From positions 1 through 64,000 of the forward strand of contig NZ_PPQH01000052.1 of NCBI RefSeq assembly GCF_002902385.1: a DNA stretch of 64,000 nucleotides, written 5' to 3'. The position numbers and the translations under genes are program-made. The notes beneath the pieces are model-generated. The model searched no databases. It was not told where the DNA came from and worked only from the letters and a program-made list of their open reading frames with translations. Positions 36,101-44,682 of this stretch are shown here, in pieces. The stretch's first letter is position 1, and every line of letters begins with the position of its first letter. Origin of the DNA: Staphylococcus intermedius NCTC 11048 (GTDB taxonomy: Bacteria; Bacillota; Bacilli; Staphylococcales; Staphylococcaceae).

Positions 36101-36298
36101 GCGATAGCGACGATTGGTGCATTAATACCGTTATTATTCGGTCAAGATAGCTCCGTATTGATTTCGAAAGGACTTGCGGCAACAGTCATTGGCGGATTGT
36201 TATCATCAACATTGCTGACACTCATTGTTGTCCCTGTTATTTATGAAATATTGTTTACGTTAAAAGCAAAATTAACAAGACGTAAAAAGAACGCGTAA
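33140..36298 (+). CDS. RND superfamily (HAE1/AcrB-like) efflux transporter
   Basis: A 1052-residue protein with the AcrB plan: one helix at ~8-28, a large extracellular loop, helices 2-6 at ~370-550, helix 7 at ~560, a second loop and helices 8-12 at ~880-1045. The proton-relay helix contains GRVIDDSIVVIENI. Residues ~253-288 form a Ser/Gln/Gly-rich linker inside the first loop. There is no membrane-fusion or outer-membrane partner, as expected for a Gram-positive. The frame opens at TTG 33134, but AGGGAG at 33126-33131 fits GTG 33140. A homologue lies beside femX in S. aureus; substrate unknown. Confidence 0.9.
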   Translation: MVKKLIDFSLSNKFAILLMVLLVILGGVYSSFKMRLELLPDTEPPMLTITTPMPGATSETVMREISDPIDEEIRGMAGVTSVKTQSLSNASMITVNFDESTNMDKAEQDIEKALKKVSLPDEAQTSDIKRNSMNAFPVVAYSILHEKGDVKASTKAVEEQLIPKLQTIDGVQRATVNGQIERKVTIKFDDAKLQKAGLNAKQVSDYIEGATKEAPLGLFQFGDTEKSIVIDGQYASVDALKNMQIPLALAAQSSGSSAQGQQESGDATNSGNLAASGQSLSNNQQSAQAVPLSDLAEVKLSDERASISRTNGQDAVDVQIVKTQGANTVAVANDVKQTIQNFVKENPELKSVQIMDTAKPIKDSLNTMIEKALLGSIVAVIVIMLFLRNIRMTAISIVSIPLSLLIAMVALKLTDVSLNILTLGALTVAIGRVIDDSIVVIENIYRRLTRKDEPLSGDGLIVSATKEVFIPIMSSTLVTIVVFAPLAFVTGSVGEMFRPFAYAITFSLLASLLVSITIVPVLGSMFFKRGLKRKPKSEIGTVGRGYRHVLNWSLDHKWIVIILSTAILIGSIVLGSMKVGTSFISTGEDKFMALTYTPKPGETKQKVLSHAEEVEKYLLDNKNVRHVQYSVGGASPVDPTGSTNNMALMVEYDSDTPNFDQEPERVLKHIKTYHHDGEWKNLDMGTGATSNTLNVEVTGPSTAEIEGTVKAIQEKMSQVSGLTNVKSDLTETYQQYEVKVDPNEAAKTGMTAGQLAMMLNQNIPDMTVSKVKEQNQTYDVVVQQEKETHWTKEKLENIPIPSPTGENRKLSDIATLKTTSTPNALVKKGGDYVSTVSATISGDDVGSISQEVMKQLNALDKPSDVHTSLGGTNEDIQDAFSQLMIAMLAAIIIVYLVLVLTFKGALAPFTILFALPYTIIGVVFALIFTGETLSVPSMIGLLMLIGIVVTNAIVLIDRVIMNEKAGLPMKEALLEAGGTRIRPILMTAIATIGALIPLLFGQDSSVLISKGLAATVIGGLLSSTLLTLIVVPVIYEILFTLKAKLTRRKKNA

Positions 36299-36400
36299 AA
36301 CATTGACGTAATGGTGTTCATTATGTAAGATGAAACCATTATCCTCATTGAAACGAGTCAGTCCATGAGGGCAAACACGTCGTACTTTAACAAATAGAAG

Positions 36401-36445
36401 AGGGTTGAGACAGGAGATGTACATGACTTTGTCTCAGCCCTTTTG
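36401..36445 (+). terminator. Terminator of the RND gene
   Basis: 12-bp stem with one G-U pair (AGGGTTGAGACA 36401-36412 with 36430-36441), 17-nt loop, T4. Confidence 0.8.
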
Positions 36446-36500
36446 CTTTATAGGAATGGCAATATCCCTATAAAAATCAATGCAAGTAAGGAGGAAGACG

Positions 36501-37658
36501 ATGACTTACACAACAATATTAAGCGAAATTCCAGACAGTTATTTTGGTAAAACAGTGGGGCAAAAGATTGAGCACGGGCCCTTACCATTGATTAACTTGG
36601 CAGTCGGCATACCAGATGGCGATACACCACCTGAAATTATAAAAGCATTACAAGAAGCGATTGTTAAGCCGGTTAATCAAAAATATTTAGCCTTTCAAGG
36701 AAAAGATGCTTTTAGACAAGCGATTGTTGATTTTTATCAACGGCAATTCAATGTCACGCTTGATCCAGATAAAGAAGTGTGTTTATTGTATGGCACAAAA
36801 AATGGGCTTGTTGCTTTACCGACATGTGTCATTGAACCTGGGGATGAAGTCCTGTTACCCGATCCAGGCTACACAGATTATGATGCAGGCGTGCGACTCG
36901 CAAGGGGTATACCTAAACCGTTAAAATTGTCCCCTGAACGTCATTACATACCGGATTGGAATGAAGTGGACACGAAAAATACTAAGCTTATCTATTTAAC
37001 GTATCCGAACAATCCGACAGGTTCTGTTGCAACGCCTGAGTTTTTCCAAGAGACGATTGACCGTTTTAAAAATACACCAACAAAAATTGTACATGACTTT
37101 GCGTACCAAGCATTCGGATTCGACCAACCGAACCCGAGTATTCTCCAAGCAGACGGAGCGAAATCATGTGCTATTGAAATATTTTCTTTTTCAAAAGGAT
37201 ATAATATGTCAGGCTATCGTGTCGGTTTTGCGGTCGGTAATGAAGAAATGATTGCGAATCTTCGGAAATATCACACACATACACAAGCTGGCATGTATGG
37301 GGCGTTACAAGATGCATGTACGGTAGCATTAAATGAATGTGATCATGAATTGAAATCACAAAATGACATTTTTAAAAAGAGACGCGATAAAATAGAAGTA
37401 GCATTAAATGAAGCAGCTATTCCGCATGAACCAATTAAAGGCGGCATTTTCTTATGGTTGAAATGTCCAGAAGGTTTTTCGAGTGATGCATTCATTCAAT
37501 ATTTACTACAAGAACAATCTATTTTAGCAGCACCTGGCCATCCTTTTGGTGAAGAAGGAGAAGGGTATGTGCGCTTATCATTTGCAATTGATGAAGCACA
37601 ATTAGATGAGGCGATTGCACGCATAGTCTCGTTGAAACCACTTTATCGTCAAGCGTAG
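36501..37658 (+). CDS. Class I/II PLP-dependent aminotransferase
   Basis: A 385-residue fold-type I aminotransferase. Features: AVGIPDGDTPPEI near the N terminus, LPDPGYTDYDAG, YPNNPTGSVA (about 162-171), the aspartate in VHDFAYQAFGF, and the PLP lysine at about residue 232 in SFSKGYNMSGYRVGF. C-terminal RLSFAI holds the carboxylate-binding Arg. It resembles the LL-DAP/aspartate aminotransferase-like group; the substrate is not certain. AAGGAGG precedes ATG 36501; the frame opens earlier at 36480 without a ribosome site. Confidence 0.85.
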   Translation: MTYTTILSEIPDSYFGKTVGQKIEHGPLPLINLAVGIPDGDTPPEIIKALQEAIVKPVNQKYLAFQGKDAFRQAIVDFYQRQFNVTLDPDKEVCLLYGTKNGLVALPTCVIEPGDEVLLPDPGYTDYDAGVRLARGIPKPLKLSPERHYIPDWNEVDTKNTKLIYLTYPNNPTGSVATPEFFQETIDRFKNTPTKIVHDFAYQAFGFDQPNPSILQADGAKSCAIEIFSFSKGYNMSGYRVGFAVGNEEMIANLRKYHTHTQAGMYGALQDACTVALNECDHELKSQNDIFKKRRDKIEVALNEAAIPHEPIKGGIFLWLKCPEGFSSDAFIQYLLQEQSILAAPGHPFGEEGEGYVRLSFAIDEAQLDEAIARIVSLKPLYRQA

Positions 37659-37668
37659 AAAAATAGAG

Positions 37669-37709
37669 AGGGCTGATGAGATGATACAATGTCGCATCGG
37701 TCCTTTTTA
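37669..37709 (+). terminator. Terminator of the aminotransferase gene
   Basis: 10-bp stem with two G-U pairs (37669-37678 with 37695-37704), then T5. Confidence 0.75.
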
Positions 37710-37727
37710 ATGTTTTGTAAATCGCAA

Positions 37728-37771
37728 AAAAACTAACGGCGCACTTTAATTGAGACGCAACGTTAGTTTTT
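37728..37771 (-). terminator. Terminator of the leftward membrane-protein gene
   Basis: Perfect 11-bp stem (AAAAACTAACG 37728-37738 with CGTTAGTTTTT 37761-37771), T run on the minus strand. Confidence 0.75.
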
Positions 37772-37818
37772 GATGGACATACGATATGAATATGTAAACG
37801 AGAAAAATGGATGCAATA

Positions 37819-38136
37819 TTAAATAAAAATTGAAGCAAGCACAATGTAAATGATGAGAATAAAAAGGGACATCATATTTAAAATACGCACACCTTTTTCA
37901 TCATTTTTGGAATGTTTGAATGCAGTGATTTCAATATTGCCGATTAATAAAATTAATACGACAAACACCCACCAAGCTTCTGCGGGATAATAGACGAGTG
38001 AAGTACCAACGACAATAATGAGTAATAGCCCCATAATCACTCTTAATAATTTTGGCATCATAATACGCATTTTAAAAATACTAATATAGGCAACAACTAA
38101 ATACATGAGGGGTAATAAGATTAGGTAAGCTAACAT
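37819..38136 (-). CDS. Small multi-helix membrane protein of unknown function
   Basis: A 105-residue protein with four hydrophobic segments and a single polar loop (FKHSKNDEKG). The frame also opens at ATG 38145, but AAAGGA overlaps that codon region and is correctly spaced for ATG 38136. It lies 67 bp downstream of the small coiled-coil gene on the same strand, so they may share a transcript. No family recognised. Confidence 0.65.
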   Translation of the reverse strand: MLAYLILLPLMYLVVAYISIFKMRIMMPKLLRVIMGLLLIIVVGTSLVYYPAEAWWVFVVLILLIGNIEITAFKHSKNDEKGVRILNMMSLFILIIYIVLASIFI

Positions 38137-38203
38137 GAAGTACATCCTTTCTGTATCTTGCTCGTGAAGTCAATGATGATAAAGTTAGAGCTGATTCGCG
38201 CTT

Positions 38204-38374
38204 TTATCGATTTTCTTGAAGTTGCCTACGTACATCAGCAATTTGGTTTTCGATTTGTTCGAGTTGTTGAATTAATGGATCGACTTGCTGCGATGTGGAT
38301 TCGCGCTTTTCTAAATCACCTTGTAATCGCACATAGTCCATTTTAAGCTCTTGTAACTGCTGTTCTAAATCCAT
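38204..38374 (-). CDS. SE1561-family small coiled-coil protein (56 aa)
   Basis: The minus strand from ATG 38374 encodes 56 residues: MDLEQQLQELKMDYVRLQGD at the start, then EKRESTSQQVDPLIQQLEQI and a basic, Gln-rich end. AAAAGGAGGTG lies 6 bp before the start. Heptad spacing of Leu/Ile and the high Glu/Gln/Lys content predict one long coiled coil. It resembles the short staphylococcal SE1561 family of unknown role. A 62-codon frame on the opposite strand (38158-38346) has no ribosome site and is its shadow. Confidence 0.82.
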   Translation of the reverse strand: MDLEQQLQELKMDYVRLQGDLEKRESTSQQVDPLIQQLEQIENQIADVRRQLQENR

Positions 38375-38480
38375 AGGGCACCTCCTTTTATCAATCCTTT
38401 TTATTATAGCATGTTAACGTTGCTTAATTAAAACGTTTTACAGTAATATAGAAACAAGATGTTAGAAAGGGGGATGTATC

Positions 38481-39389
38481 GTGACAGAGAATTTTTTGAT
38501 GATATTGTTATTAATTGCACTGGGGTACATCCTAAAGCGTCTTGGTTATATTAACGGGAAAGACAGTCGCGTCATCTCGACGTTAGTTCTTAACGTAACG
38601 TTGCCTTCTGTCGTTATCGTTAATTTAAACCATGTGAATTTGACGCCATCACTCGCTGTGTTGCCTGTCATGATGATTTTATATGGTGTTGTGACAAAAG
38701 TACTGATTGTGCTCATGTTTATTAAATATAGCAATGAAGTACGTGGTACGGTTGCAATGATGATGGCAGCACTCAATATCGGTATTTTTGCATATCCGTT
38801 AGTTCAACAAATATGGCCGGAAAAAGGGCTGTTGTATTTCGGAATGGCAGATATCGGTGGAGCCATTGTAATGTTTGGTTTAACGTATTTCGCTGCGAGC
38901 TATTTCAAACAAGTAGGGGGCGGATTTAATCCGAAGCAAATTTTATGGAATATGATGAAATCTGTCCCATTAATGACATATATTACGATGTTAGTTCTTA
39001 ATATTTTCCAATGGCATCTCCCAGATACAGCCATTCGTTTCTTCGATATTTTAAGCCACGCCAATTTACCACTTTCGATGATTTTACTCGGTGTTTTAAT
39101 GGACTTTAGATTAGAACGACGCTTTTTACCATTAACACTGAAGTATCTTGTCCTGCATTATGGTTTTGGGATTATTTTTGGCACACTCGTCTATTTCTTC
39201 CTACCTGTTGACGATGAAATGATTAAAACGACTTTACAGCTCATTTGGTTGTTGCCGGTAGGAGTTGCAGCACTGTCATATGCAGTACAATTTAAGTATC
39301 GTACGTTGCCAGTGATTGCGATGGCCAGCAATGTGACGATTGTAATCAGCATTGTTATCTTATATTTATATCAATATTGGTTTGTATAA
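38481..39389 (+). CDS. AEC family (auxin efflux carrier-like) transporter
   Basis: A 302-residue membrane protein with ten hydrophobic helices in two inverted five-helix halves. Family marks: LGYILKRLGYINGKDSRVISTLVLNVTLPSV at the start, ALNIGIFAYPLV in the middle, and NLPLSMILLGVLMD beginning the second half. Bacterial members move malate or other carboxylates, and the substrate here is unknown. GTG 38481 follows AAAGGGGG. Confidence 0.85.
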   Translation: MTENFLMILLLIALGYILKRLGYINGKDSRVISTLVLNVTLPSVVIVNLNHVNLTPSLAVLPVMMILYGVVTKVLIVLMFIKYSNEVRGTVAMMMAALNIGIFAYPLVQQIWPEKGLLYFGMADIGGAIVMFGLTYFAASYFKQVGGGFNPKQILWNMMKSVPLMTYITMLVLNIFQWHLPDTAIRFFDILSHANLPLSMILLGVLMDFRLERRFLPLTLKYLVLHYGFGIIFGTLVYFFLPVDDEMIKTTLQLIWLLPVGVAALSYAVQFKYRTLPVIAMASNVTIVISIVILYLYQYWFV

Positions 39390-39467
39390 AGATGGGGACT
39401 GGGGCATAATCAATTTAATGCTGTGGTTGCAGTATTTTGTTTAACTACCCCCCCCTATGATTTGCGC

Positions 39468-39618
39468 TTCTGATTGCCCTTATGGCTTCGCGTTCCCAGG
39501 GACTTGTCTCAACTAAATTTGGCTTGCTTGAAGTGTACACTGGATGGAAGCCAAATTGGATTTTGGGAGCAATACAGAAATCTCATGTGTCACAAAGATT
39601 TCGTCGTACTGCCCCCGC
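39468..39618 (+). repeat. Dispersed ~150-bp repeat, copy B
   Basis: Shares ordered blocks with the minus strand of 27361-27500 (GATTGCC-TTATGGCTTC, GGATGGAA-CCAAATT, TTTTGGGAGCA-TACAGAAATCT, AAAGATTTC, GTACTGC). Its hairpin arms have drifted more than in copy A. A 65-codon frame reads through it but has no ribosome site. Confidence 0.65.
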
Positions 39619-39881
39619 AAGGCTGACTAGACTTCTCAAGAGCATTGAGAAGTCAGACAGCTACTGCGTTAAACAATAACCACTATCAAAGTTAATAGAC
39701 GGCATTTTGTTTTTAACTCTATCCCTCGGGAGTCTCAGCCTTCTGGGCAATCTTACATCAAATGCAGTCACTGAGGGTCAACTTTATGAAATGGCGACAC
39801 CCCCGTAACATCCAAATGATGACGTCCCATTTATCCCCATTTTTGGCTGTTTTATCATCATTAATCGATATATGTCCATAA

Positions 39882-39927
39882 AAAGGATAGGGACTGGGAA
39901 AACTTAATATCCCAGTCCCTATCCTTT
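39882..39927 (-). terminator. Perfect 18-bp terminator hairpin of the leftward GNAT gene
   Basis: AAAGGATAGGGACTGGGA (39882-39899) pairs perfectly with 39910-39927 around a 10-nt loop; TTTTTATGG follows on the minus strand. Confidence 0.85.
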
Positions 39928-39944
39928 CCTACGATGTGCAGATG

Positions 39945-40805
39945 TTATTTTGAAATTTTAAACTTTTGATACTCGTATGAAATGTTGAAGCCAAGTTCAT
40001 GAAAACGTTCGACGAGTTTATGGTTTTTGCTACGTATTTTAAAGTAGACATGTTCAATTTCAGATCTAGATAACGCACGGTGAATGGCATGTTGAATTAA
40101 ATCGAACGCAATGCCTTTTAAGCGATAGTCGGTATGACTTGAAAAATACTTAATCTCTGCATGACGTTCTGTGGCATCATAAATTAAGTATAAGTAACCT
40201 TTTAAAATCCCCTCTGCCATGTACAAAACGAGTTCATGTTGATCGTCTAGTGATGTAACGATTTCTTTTGCAGTCATCGCATGATGTGTAAACGTATCTT
40301 CATGTAATCTTTGAAAATAGGGGTAATACGCTTTACTATACGGAATCATATGATGTAAGTTTTGTGTTTCGCCTAAATCTTGACTCGTTTCTAAATGATA
40401 ATCTGTAAATGTGTATGACGCGCCAATGGTTTTCATAAACGTTTTAATCAGTGCGTGTTGTGCCGTAAATGCAAAATAGTAAGTGGATGGCTGTCGATGT
40501 TGTGCTGTGACGGTATCGAAAAGTTGTTTGAATGTCTCTGGCGTTGGTTGATAACCTGTTTTCACAATCGGGCCAATGACTTTGTAACGGTCTTCTGAAT
40601 ATGAAATGCACAGTAATAGCATCTGTATTTCAGAGTCTTCTTCAACTACAAATAGCCCTGTTTCATCAGCAGCTTCTTCTAAAAATGTAAAGAGCGCTTG
40701 TTCATCATCTAATGGCAACTTATTCGTATAGGATGGACGTTCTGAGACATACGTTTGAATAAATGACGCAATAGCTGGATTGGGAGTGACTTGAGATATC
40801 TTCAT
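39945..40805 (-). CDS. GNAT family N-acetyltransferase
   Basis: A 286-residue protein with an N-terminal domain (~1-130) and a C-terminal GNAT-like domain (~140-285; IKYFSSHTDYRLKGIAFDLIQHAIHRA, FHELGFNISYEYQKFKI). The pyrophosphate loop reads R-L-K-G-I-A. ATGs at 40808 and 40805 both follow AAGGAGG; the spacing favours 40805. It is divergent from topB. Substrate unknown. Confidence 0.75.
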   Translation of the reverse strand: MKISQVTPNPAIASFIQTYVSERPSYTNKLPLDDEQALFTFLEEAADETGLFVVEEDSEIQMLLLCISYSEDRYKVIGPIVKTGYQPTPETFKQLFDTVTAQHRQPSTYYFAFTAQHALIKTFMKTIGASYTFTDYHLETSQDLGETQNLHHMIPYSKAYYPYFQRLHEDTFTHHAMTAKEIVTSLDDQHELVLYMAEGILKGYLYLIYDATERHAEIKYFSSHTDYRLKGIAFDLIQHAIHRALSRSEIEHVYFKIRSKNHKLVERFHELGFNISYEYQKFKISK

Positions 40806-40942
40806 CATGCGCCTCCTTAATGATATACTTAACTTAATTATAAGATTTTTTGATATGAAATGAAAGCAACTTGTGAAGCATTCAATTGAGACTTAAAGGG
40901 TTGTTTTTTTAATACTAGGAACGAAATATGGAGGAATGAATC

Positions 40943-43078
40943 ATGAGTAAAGCACTGATTTTAGCAGAAAAGCCATCAGTGGGGCGAGATATTGCCAATG
41001 CTTTAAATATAGGATCACGTAAAGAAGGTTATTTTGAAAACCAACAATATATTGTGACATGGGCACTTGGGCATCTTGTGACGAATGCAACGCCTGAACA
41101 ATATGATAAAAAGTATCAACAATGGGTGCTTGAGGATTTACCTATTATACCGAAACAAATGAAATCCGTAGTCATTGGTAAAACGCGTAAACAGTTTAAT
41201 ACCGTTCAACATTTAATGAAGCGCAGTGACGTCAATGAATTGATTATTGCAACAGATGCTGGCCGAGAAGGAGAACTGGTTGCACGACTAATCATTGAAA
41301 AGGCACATGTGAAAAAACCGATTAAACGTTTATGGATCAGTTCAGTAACACCTAAAGCAATTAAGGAAGGTTTCAAAAAATTGAAAGATGGGCGTGCATA
41401 CGATCATTTATATCAAGCTGCATTAGCGAGAAGTGAAGCGGACTGGATTGTAGGGATTAATGCGACACGTGCATTGACAACGAAATATGATGCACAATTA
41501 TCACTTGGACGTGTGCAAACACCAACGATTCAACTTGTAGCGATGCGTCAGGAACAAATAAAAAACTTCAAGCCACAACAGTACTATACTTTAGAAGCTG
41601 AAGTGAATGGTGTGACGATGACATATCAGCATGAAGGGCGTATCTATCATAAGGAAAAGTTAGAAGCCATTGTCCAAGAATTACAACATCAACACGCACA
41701 AGTCAACAATGTCCATGAAAAAGAGAAAAAGGTCTATCCGCAACCGTTATTTAATTTAACTGATTTACAACAAGCTGCGTATCAAAAATATCATTTAGGC
41801 GCGAAGCAAACATTAAATACGTTACAGCAATTGTATGAACGACATAAATTAGTGACATATCCGCGTACAGATTCGAACTATTTAACGACAGATATGGTGG
41901 ATACATTAAAAGAGCGTGTGCAAGCAACGATGGGAACCGATTTGATGCCTTATGCGAGAGAGATTTTGCAACAGCCATTCGCGAAGAAATTGTCATTTGT
42001 AAACAATCAAAAAGTTTCTGACCACCATGCGATTATCCCAACAGAAGTGCGTGCAAATATTGAGACACTCTCGCCAAATGAACGAAAAATTTATACGATG
42101 ATTGCACAGCGTTATTTAGAAGTATTGATGCCACCGTATCGCTATCGTGCGCAACATGTGGAAGTGCGCATTGGCAAACATACCTTCACGTATCAATCAC
42201 AAGTTCCAGTAGAATTAGGGTTTAAAAAATTACAACAAGACCGAGCACAAACAGAACGTGCTGTGTCATTCAATCAAGGCGAGACATTTGAAATAGGACG
42301 TCTACAAATAGTGGCTCATGAAACGACACCGCCTGCATATTTTAATGAAGGCACATTGCTCAAAGCGATGGAGCGACCAGATAAATTTTTCGACTTAAAA
42401 GATAAAAAATCTGCACAAACGTTGAAAACAATTGGCGGTATCGGTACGGTTGCGACACGTGCAGACATCATTGATAAGTTGTTTAATATGAATGCGATTG
42501 AAAGTCAAGACGGTAAAATTAAAGTGACTTCTAAAGGGAAGCAAATTTTAGATCTTGCACCTCCTGCATTAACTTCACCACGACTTACGGCTGAATGGGA
42601 AGATAAATTGATGCAAATTGAAAAAGGGCAATTCAAAGCGCAACAGTTTATGCAAGAAATGAAAAAGTTTACGCATGAGATTATCAATACGATAAAATCG
42701 AGCGAGCAAAAATATAAACATGATAATTTAACATCTGCACAATGTCCAACGTGTGGCAAATTCATGTTAAAAGTGAACACGAAGAATGGTTCAATGCTCG
42801 TTTGCCAAGATCCGTCATGTAAAACAAAGAAAGATGTGAAAACGAAAACAAATGCGAGATGTCCGCAATGTAAGAAACGATTAACGAAATTCGGCACAGG
42901 TAAAAAAGCAACATATCGTTGTGTCTGTGGTTATACCGAAACACAGGAACATATGGATCAACGCTTTAAGAACAAAGGTAAAGACAAAGTGTCGAAGCGG
43001 GAAATGAAAAAATATATGAAAGAAGATGAATTAGAAAACAATCCATTTAAAGATGCATTAAAAGGTTTGAACTTGTAA
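40943..43078 (+). CDS. topB: DNA topoisomerase III
   Basis: A 711-residue type IA topoisomerase that relaxes and decatenates DNA. The Toprim domain starts with [15 protein letters not shown] and has DAGREGE at 105-111; the active-site tyrosine is Tyr306 in [16 protein letters not shown] and [13 protein letters not shown] follow. The C-terminal region holds Cys-pair zinc motifs ([26 protein letters not shown]) and a Lys-rich tail. GGAGG precedes ATG 40943. Confidence 0.96.
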   Translation: MSKALILAEKPSVGRDIANALNIGSRKEGYFENQQYIVTWALGHLVTNATPEQYDKKYQQWVLEDLPIIPKQMKSVVIGKTRKQFNTVQHLMKRSDVNELIIATDAGREGELVARLIIEKAHVKKPIKRLWISSVTPKAIKEGFKKLKDGRAYDHLYQAALARSEADWIVGINATRALTTKYDAQLSLGRVQTPTIQLVAMRQEQIKNFKPQQYYTLEAEVNGVTMTYQHEGRIYHKEKLEAIVQELQHQHAQVNNVHEKEKKVYPQPLFNLTDLQQAAYQKYHLGAKQTLNTLQQLYERHKLVTYPRTDSNYLTTDMVDTLKERVQATMGTDLMPYAREILQQPFAKKLSFVNNQKVSDHHAIIPTEVRANIETLSPNERKIYTMIAQRYLEVLMPPYRYRAQHVEVRIGKHTFTYQSQVPVELGFKKLQQDRAQTERAVSFNQGETFEIGRLQIVAHETTPPAYFNEGTLLKAMERPDKFFDLKDKKSAQTLKTIGGIGTVATRADIIDKLFNMNAIESQDGKIKVTSKGKQILDLAPPALTSPRLTAEWEDKLMQIEKGQFKAQQFMQEMKKFTHEIINTIKSSEQKYKHDNLTSAQCPTCGKFMLKVNTKNGSMLVCQDPSCKTKKDVKTKTNARCPQCKKRLTKFGTGKKATYRCVCGYTETQEHMDQRFKNKGKDKVSKREMKKYMKEDELENNPFKDALKGLNL

Positions 43079-43137
43079 TGTAGCGTTAAATATCGAACGA
43101 AATATAGTTTTCTGAATATAAAGTTCGGAAAAAAGTG

Positions 43138-43166
43138 TTGAAATTCACCCGTAATCGTAATAGACT
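43138..43166 (+). promoter_or_regulatory. Candidate promoter of the NCS2 permease gene
   Basis: TTGAAA at 43138-43143, 17-bp spacer, TAGACT at 43161-43166. The leader is short (about 28 nt), which leaves no room for a purine riboswitch. Confidence 0.5.
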
Positions 43167-43199
43167 ATTGGAGTATTTCATTTAAAGGAGAAAATTAAA

Positions 43200-44534
43200 G
43201 TGAAAAAATATTTCCGATTTGACGAAAACCAAACGAGTTATCGTCGTGAAATTTTAGGTGGCTTAACAACGTTTCTGTCGATGGCTTATATTTTGGCTGT
43301 CAATCCACAAATATTAAGTCTTGCTAGTGTAGAAGGGGTACCAGATGCACTTAAAATGGATCAAGGTGCCGTTTTCGTAGCGACAGCACTTGCTGCATTT
43401 GTTGGCTGTTTATTTATGGGGTTAATAGCAAGGTATCCTATCGCACTTGCACCGGGTATGGGCTTAAATGCATTTTTCGCATTTACAGTCGTTCTAACAA
43501 TGGGAATTCCATGGCAAACGGGTTTAACAGGCGTGTTTTTCTCAGGACTCATCTTTTCAATTTTAACGGCTACAGGTTTGAGAGAAACAATTATCAATGC
43601 CATTCCATTTGAAATGAAGATGGCTGTTTCGGCCGGAATAGGTTTATTTATTACTTTTGTCGGTTTACAAGGTTCAGGCATTATCAAAAATGAAGATGCG
43701 ACACTTGTGACTTTAGGGAAAATTACAGATCCTACAGTATTGTTAGCTGTTTTCGGTATTATCATTACAGTTGTGTTATACGCTAAGAAAATACCAGGTG
43801 CAATCTTTATCGGGATGGTTGTCACAGCTATCGTAGGTTTACTGACACAACAAATCGCACCACCAAATGCGATTGTTGGTAAAGTCCCGAGTATCGCACC
43901 TACATTTGGCGCAGCATTCGAATCGTTCCAAGACCCGTCACAACTATTTACGATTCAGTTTTTAATCGTCATTTTAACATTTTTATTCATTGACTTCTTT
44001 GATACAGCAGGGACAATTGTTGCTGTTGCATCTCAAGCAGGTATGATGAAAGACAACAAGTTACCGCGCGCAGGTCGTGCATTGTTCTCAGACTCATTAG
44101 CAACAATGGTAGGGGCAGTCTTTGGTACAACAACGACGACATCTTACATTGAATCTACTTCAGGTGTGGCAGTGGGTGCACGTACAGGTTTTGCAAGTAT
44201 TGTAACAGGTATTTGTTTCTTACTTGCACTATTCTTCAACCCATTAATGGCAGTTGTCACGCCAGCAGTCACAGCACCAGCACTTGTCATTGTCGGTGTG
44301 TTAATGGCTTCAAATTTAGCGGAAATTAGTTGGAAACGTTTTGAAGTTGCCGTGCCAGCTTTCATTACAGTGATTATGATGCCACTTTCATACTCCATTG
44401 CAACAGGGATTGCATGTGGCTTTATTTTCTATCCAATAACAATGGTATTAACAAAACGCCATAAAGAAGTTCATCCGATTATGTATGGTTTAATGTTCAT
44501 CTTTATCCTATACTTCGCGTTTGTACATGGTTAA
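43200..44534 (+). CDS. NCS2 family purine permease (PbuG/AzgA type)
   Basis: A 444-residue permease with 12-14 hydrophobic helices. The AzgA-type marks are the start EILGGLTTFLSMAYILAVNP, GMGLNAFFAF, DFFDTAGTIVAVASQAG and TSYIESTSGVAVGARTG. Guanine/hypoxanthine uptake is likely from family membership. GTG 43200 is 8 bp after AAAGGAG. It ends with a hairpin and is monocistronic, next to the ribosomal cluster as in S. aureus. Confidence 0.9.
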   Translation: MKKYFRFDENQTSYRREILGGLTTFLSMAYILAVNPQILSLASVEGVPDALKMDQGAVFVATALAAFVGCLFMGLIARYPIALAPGMGLNAFFAFTVVLTMGIPWQTGLTGVFFSGLIFSILTATGLRETIINAIPFEMKMAVSAGIGLFITFVGLQGSGIIKNEDATLVTLGKITDPTVLLAVFGIIITVVLYAKKIPGAIFIGMVVTAIVGLLTQQIAPPNAIVGKVPSIAPTFGAAFESFQDPSQLFTIQFLIVILTFLFIDFFDTAGTIVAVASQAGMMKDNKLPRAGRALFSDSLATMVGAVFGTTTTTSYIESTSGVAVGARTGFASIVTGICFLLALFFNPLMAVVTPAVTAPALVIVGVLMASNLAEISWKRFEVAVPAFITVIMMPLSYSIATGIACGFIFYPITMVLTKRHKEVHPIMYGLMFIFILYFAFVHG

Positions 44535-44550
44535 AATCAAATAAGGTTGA

Positions 44551-44593
44551 GAAGTTCGAGTGGTGCTTGATGCGCTGTTCGAGCTTCTTTTTG
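44551..44593 (+). terminator. Terminator of the NCS2 gene
   Basis: 9-bp stem with one G-U pair (44551-44559 with 44579-44587), then T5. Confidence 0.7.
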
Positions 44594-44632
44594 TATATTG
44601 AAAAATGTTAAGAGAATCATGTATAAATGTAA

Positions 44633-44670
44633 AAAAAGAGATTAAACGATCAAAGTCGCCTAATCTCTTT
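44633..44670 (-). terminator. Terminator of the leftward membrane-protein gene
   Basis: Perfect 10-bp stem (AAAGAGATTA 44635-44644 with TAATCTCTTT 44661-44670), followed by T7 on the minus strand. Confidence 0.85.
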
Positions 44671-44682
44671 AAGGATTGTTTG

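Larger units (their letters stand above)
39390..39944. other. Repeat-rich intergenic region
   Basis: About 555 bp with no supported gene. It contains a GGGGACTGGGGCA block (39395-39407), a run of eight C (39448-39455), dispersed repeat copy B, a CCTCGGGAGTCTC block near 39724 that resembles the end of the 5.7-kb element, and the perfect terminator at 39882-39927. Confidence 0.6.

Noticed and set aside
38158..38346. 62-codon rightward frame
   Set aside because: Antisense of the 56-residue coiled-coil gene, which has a strong ribosome site; this frame has none.
39482..39679. 65-codon rightward open frame in the 39.4-kb gap
   Set aside because: It lies wholly in dispersed repeat copy B, has no ribosome site, and its frame is not open in copy A.
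43079..43199. Possible purine riboswitch before the NCS2 permease gene
   Set aside because: The conserved purine-aptamer core is absent and the predicted promoter leaves a leader of only about 28 nt.
43361..43825. 154-codon frame antisense to the NCS2 permease gene
   Set aside because: Coding shadow; composition mirrors the hydrophobic codons of the sense gene and it has no start signal.
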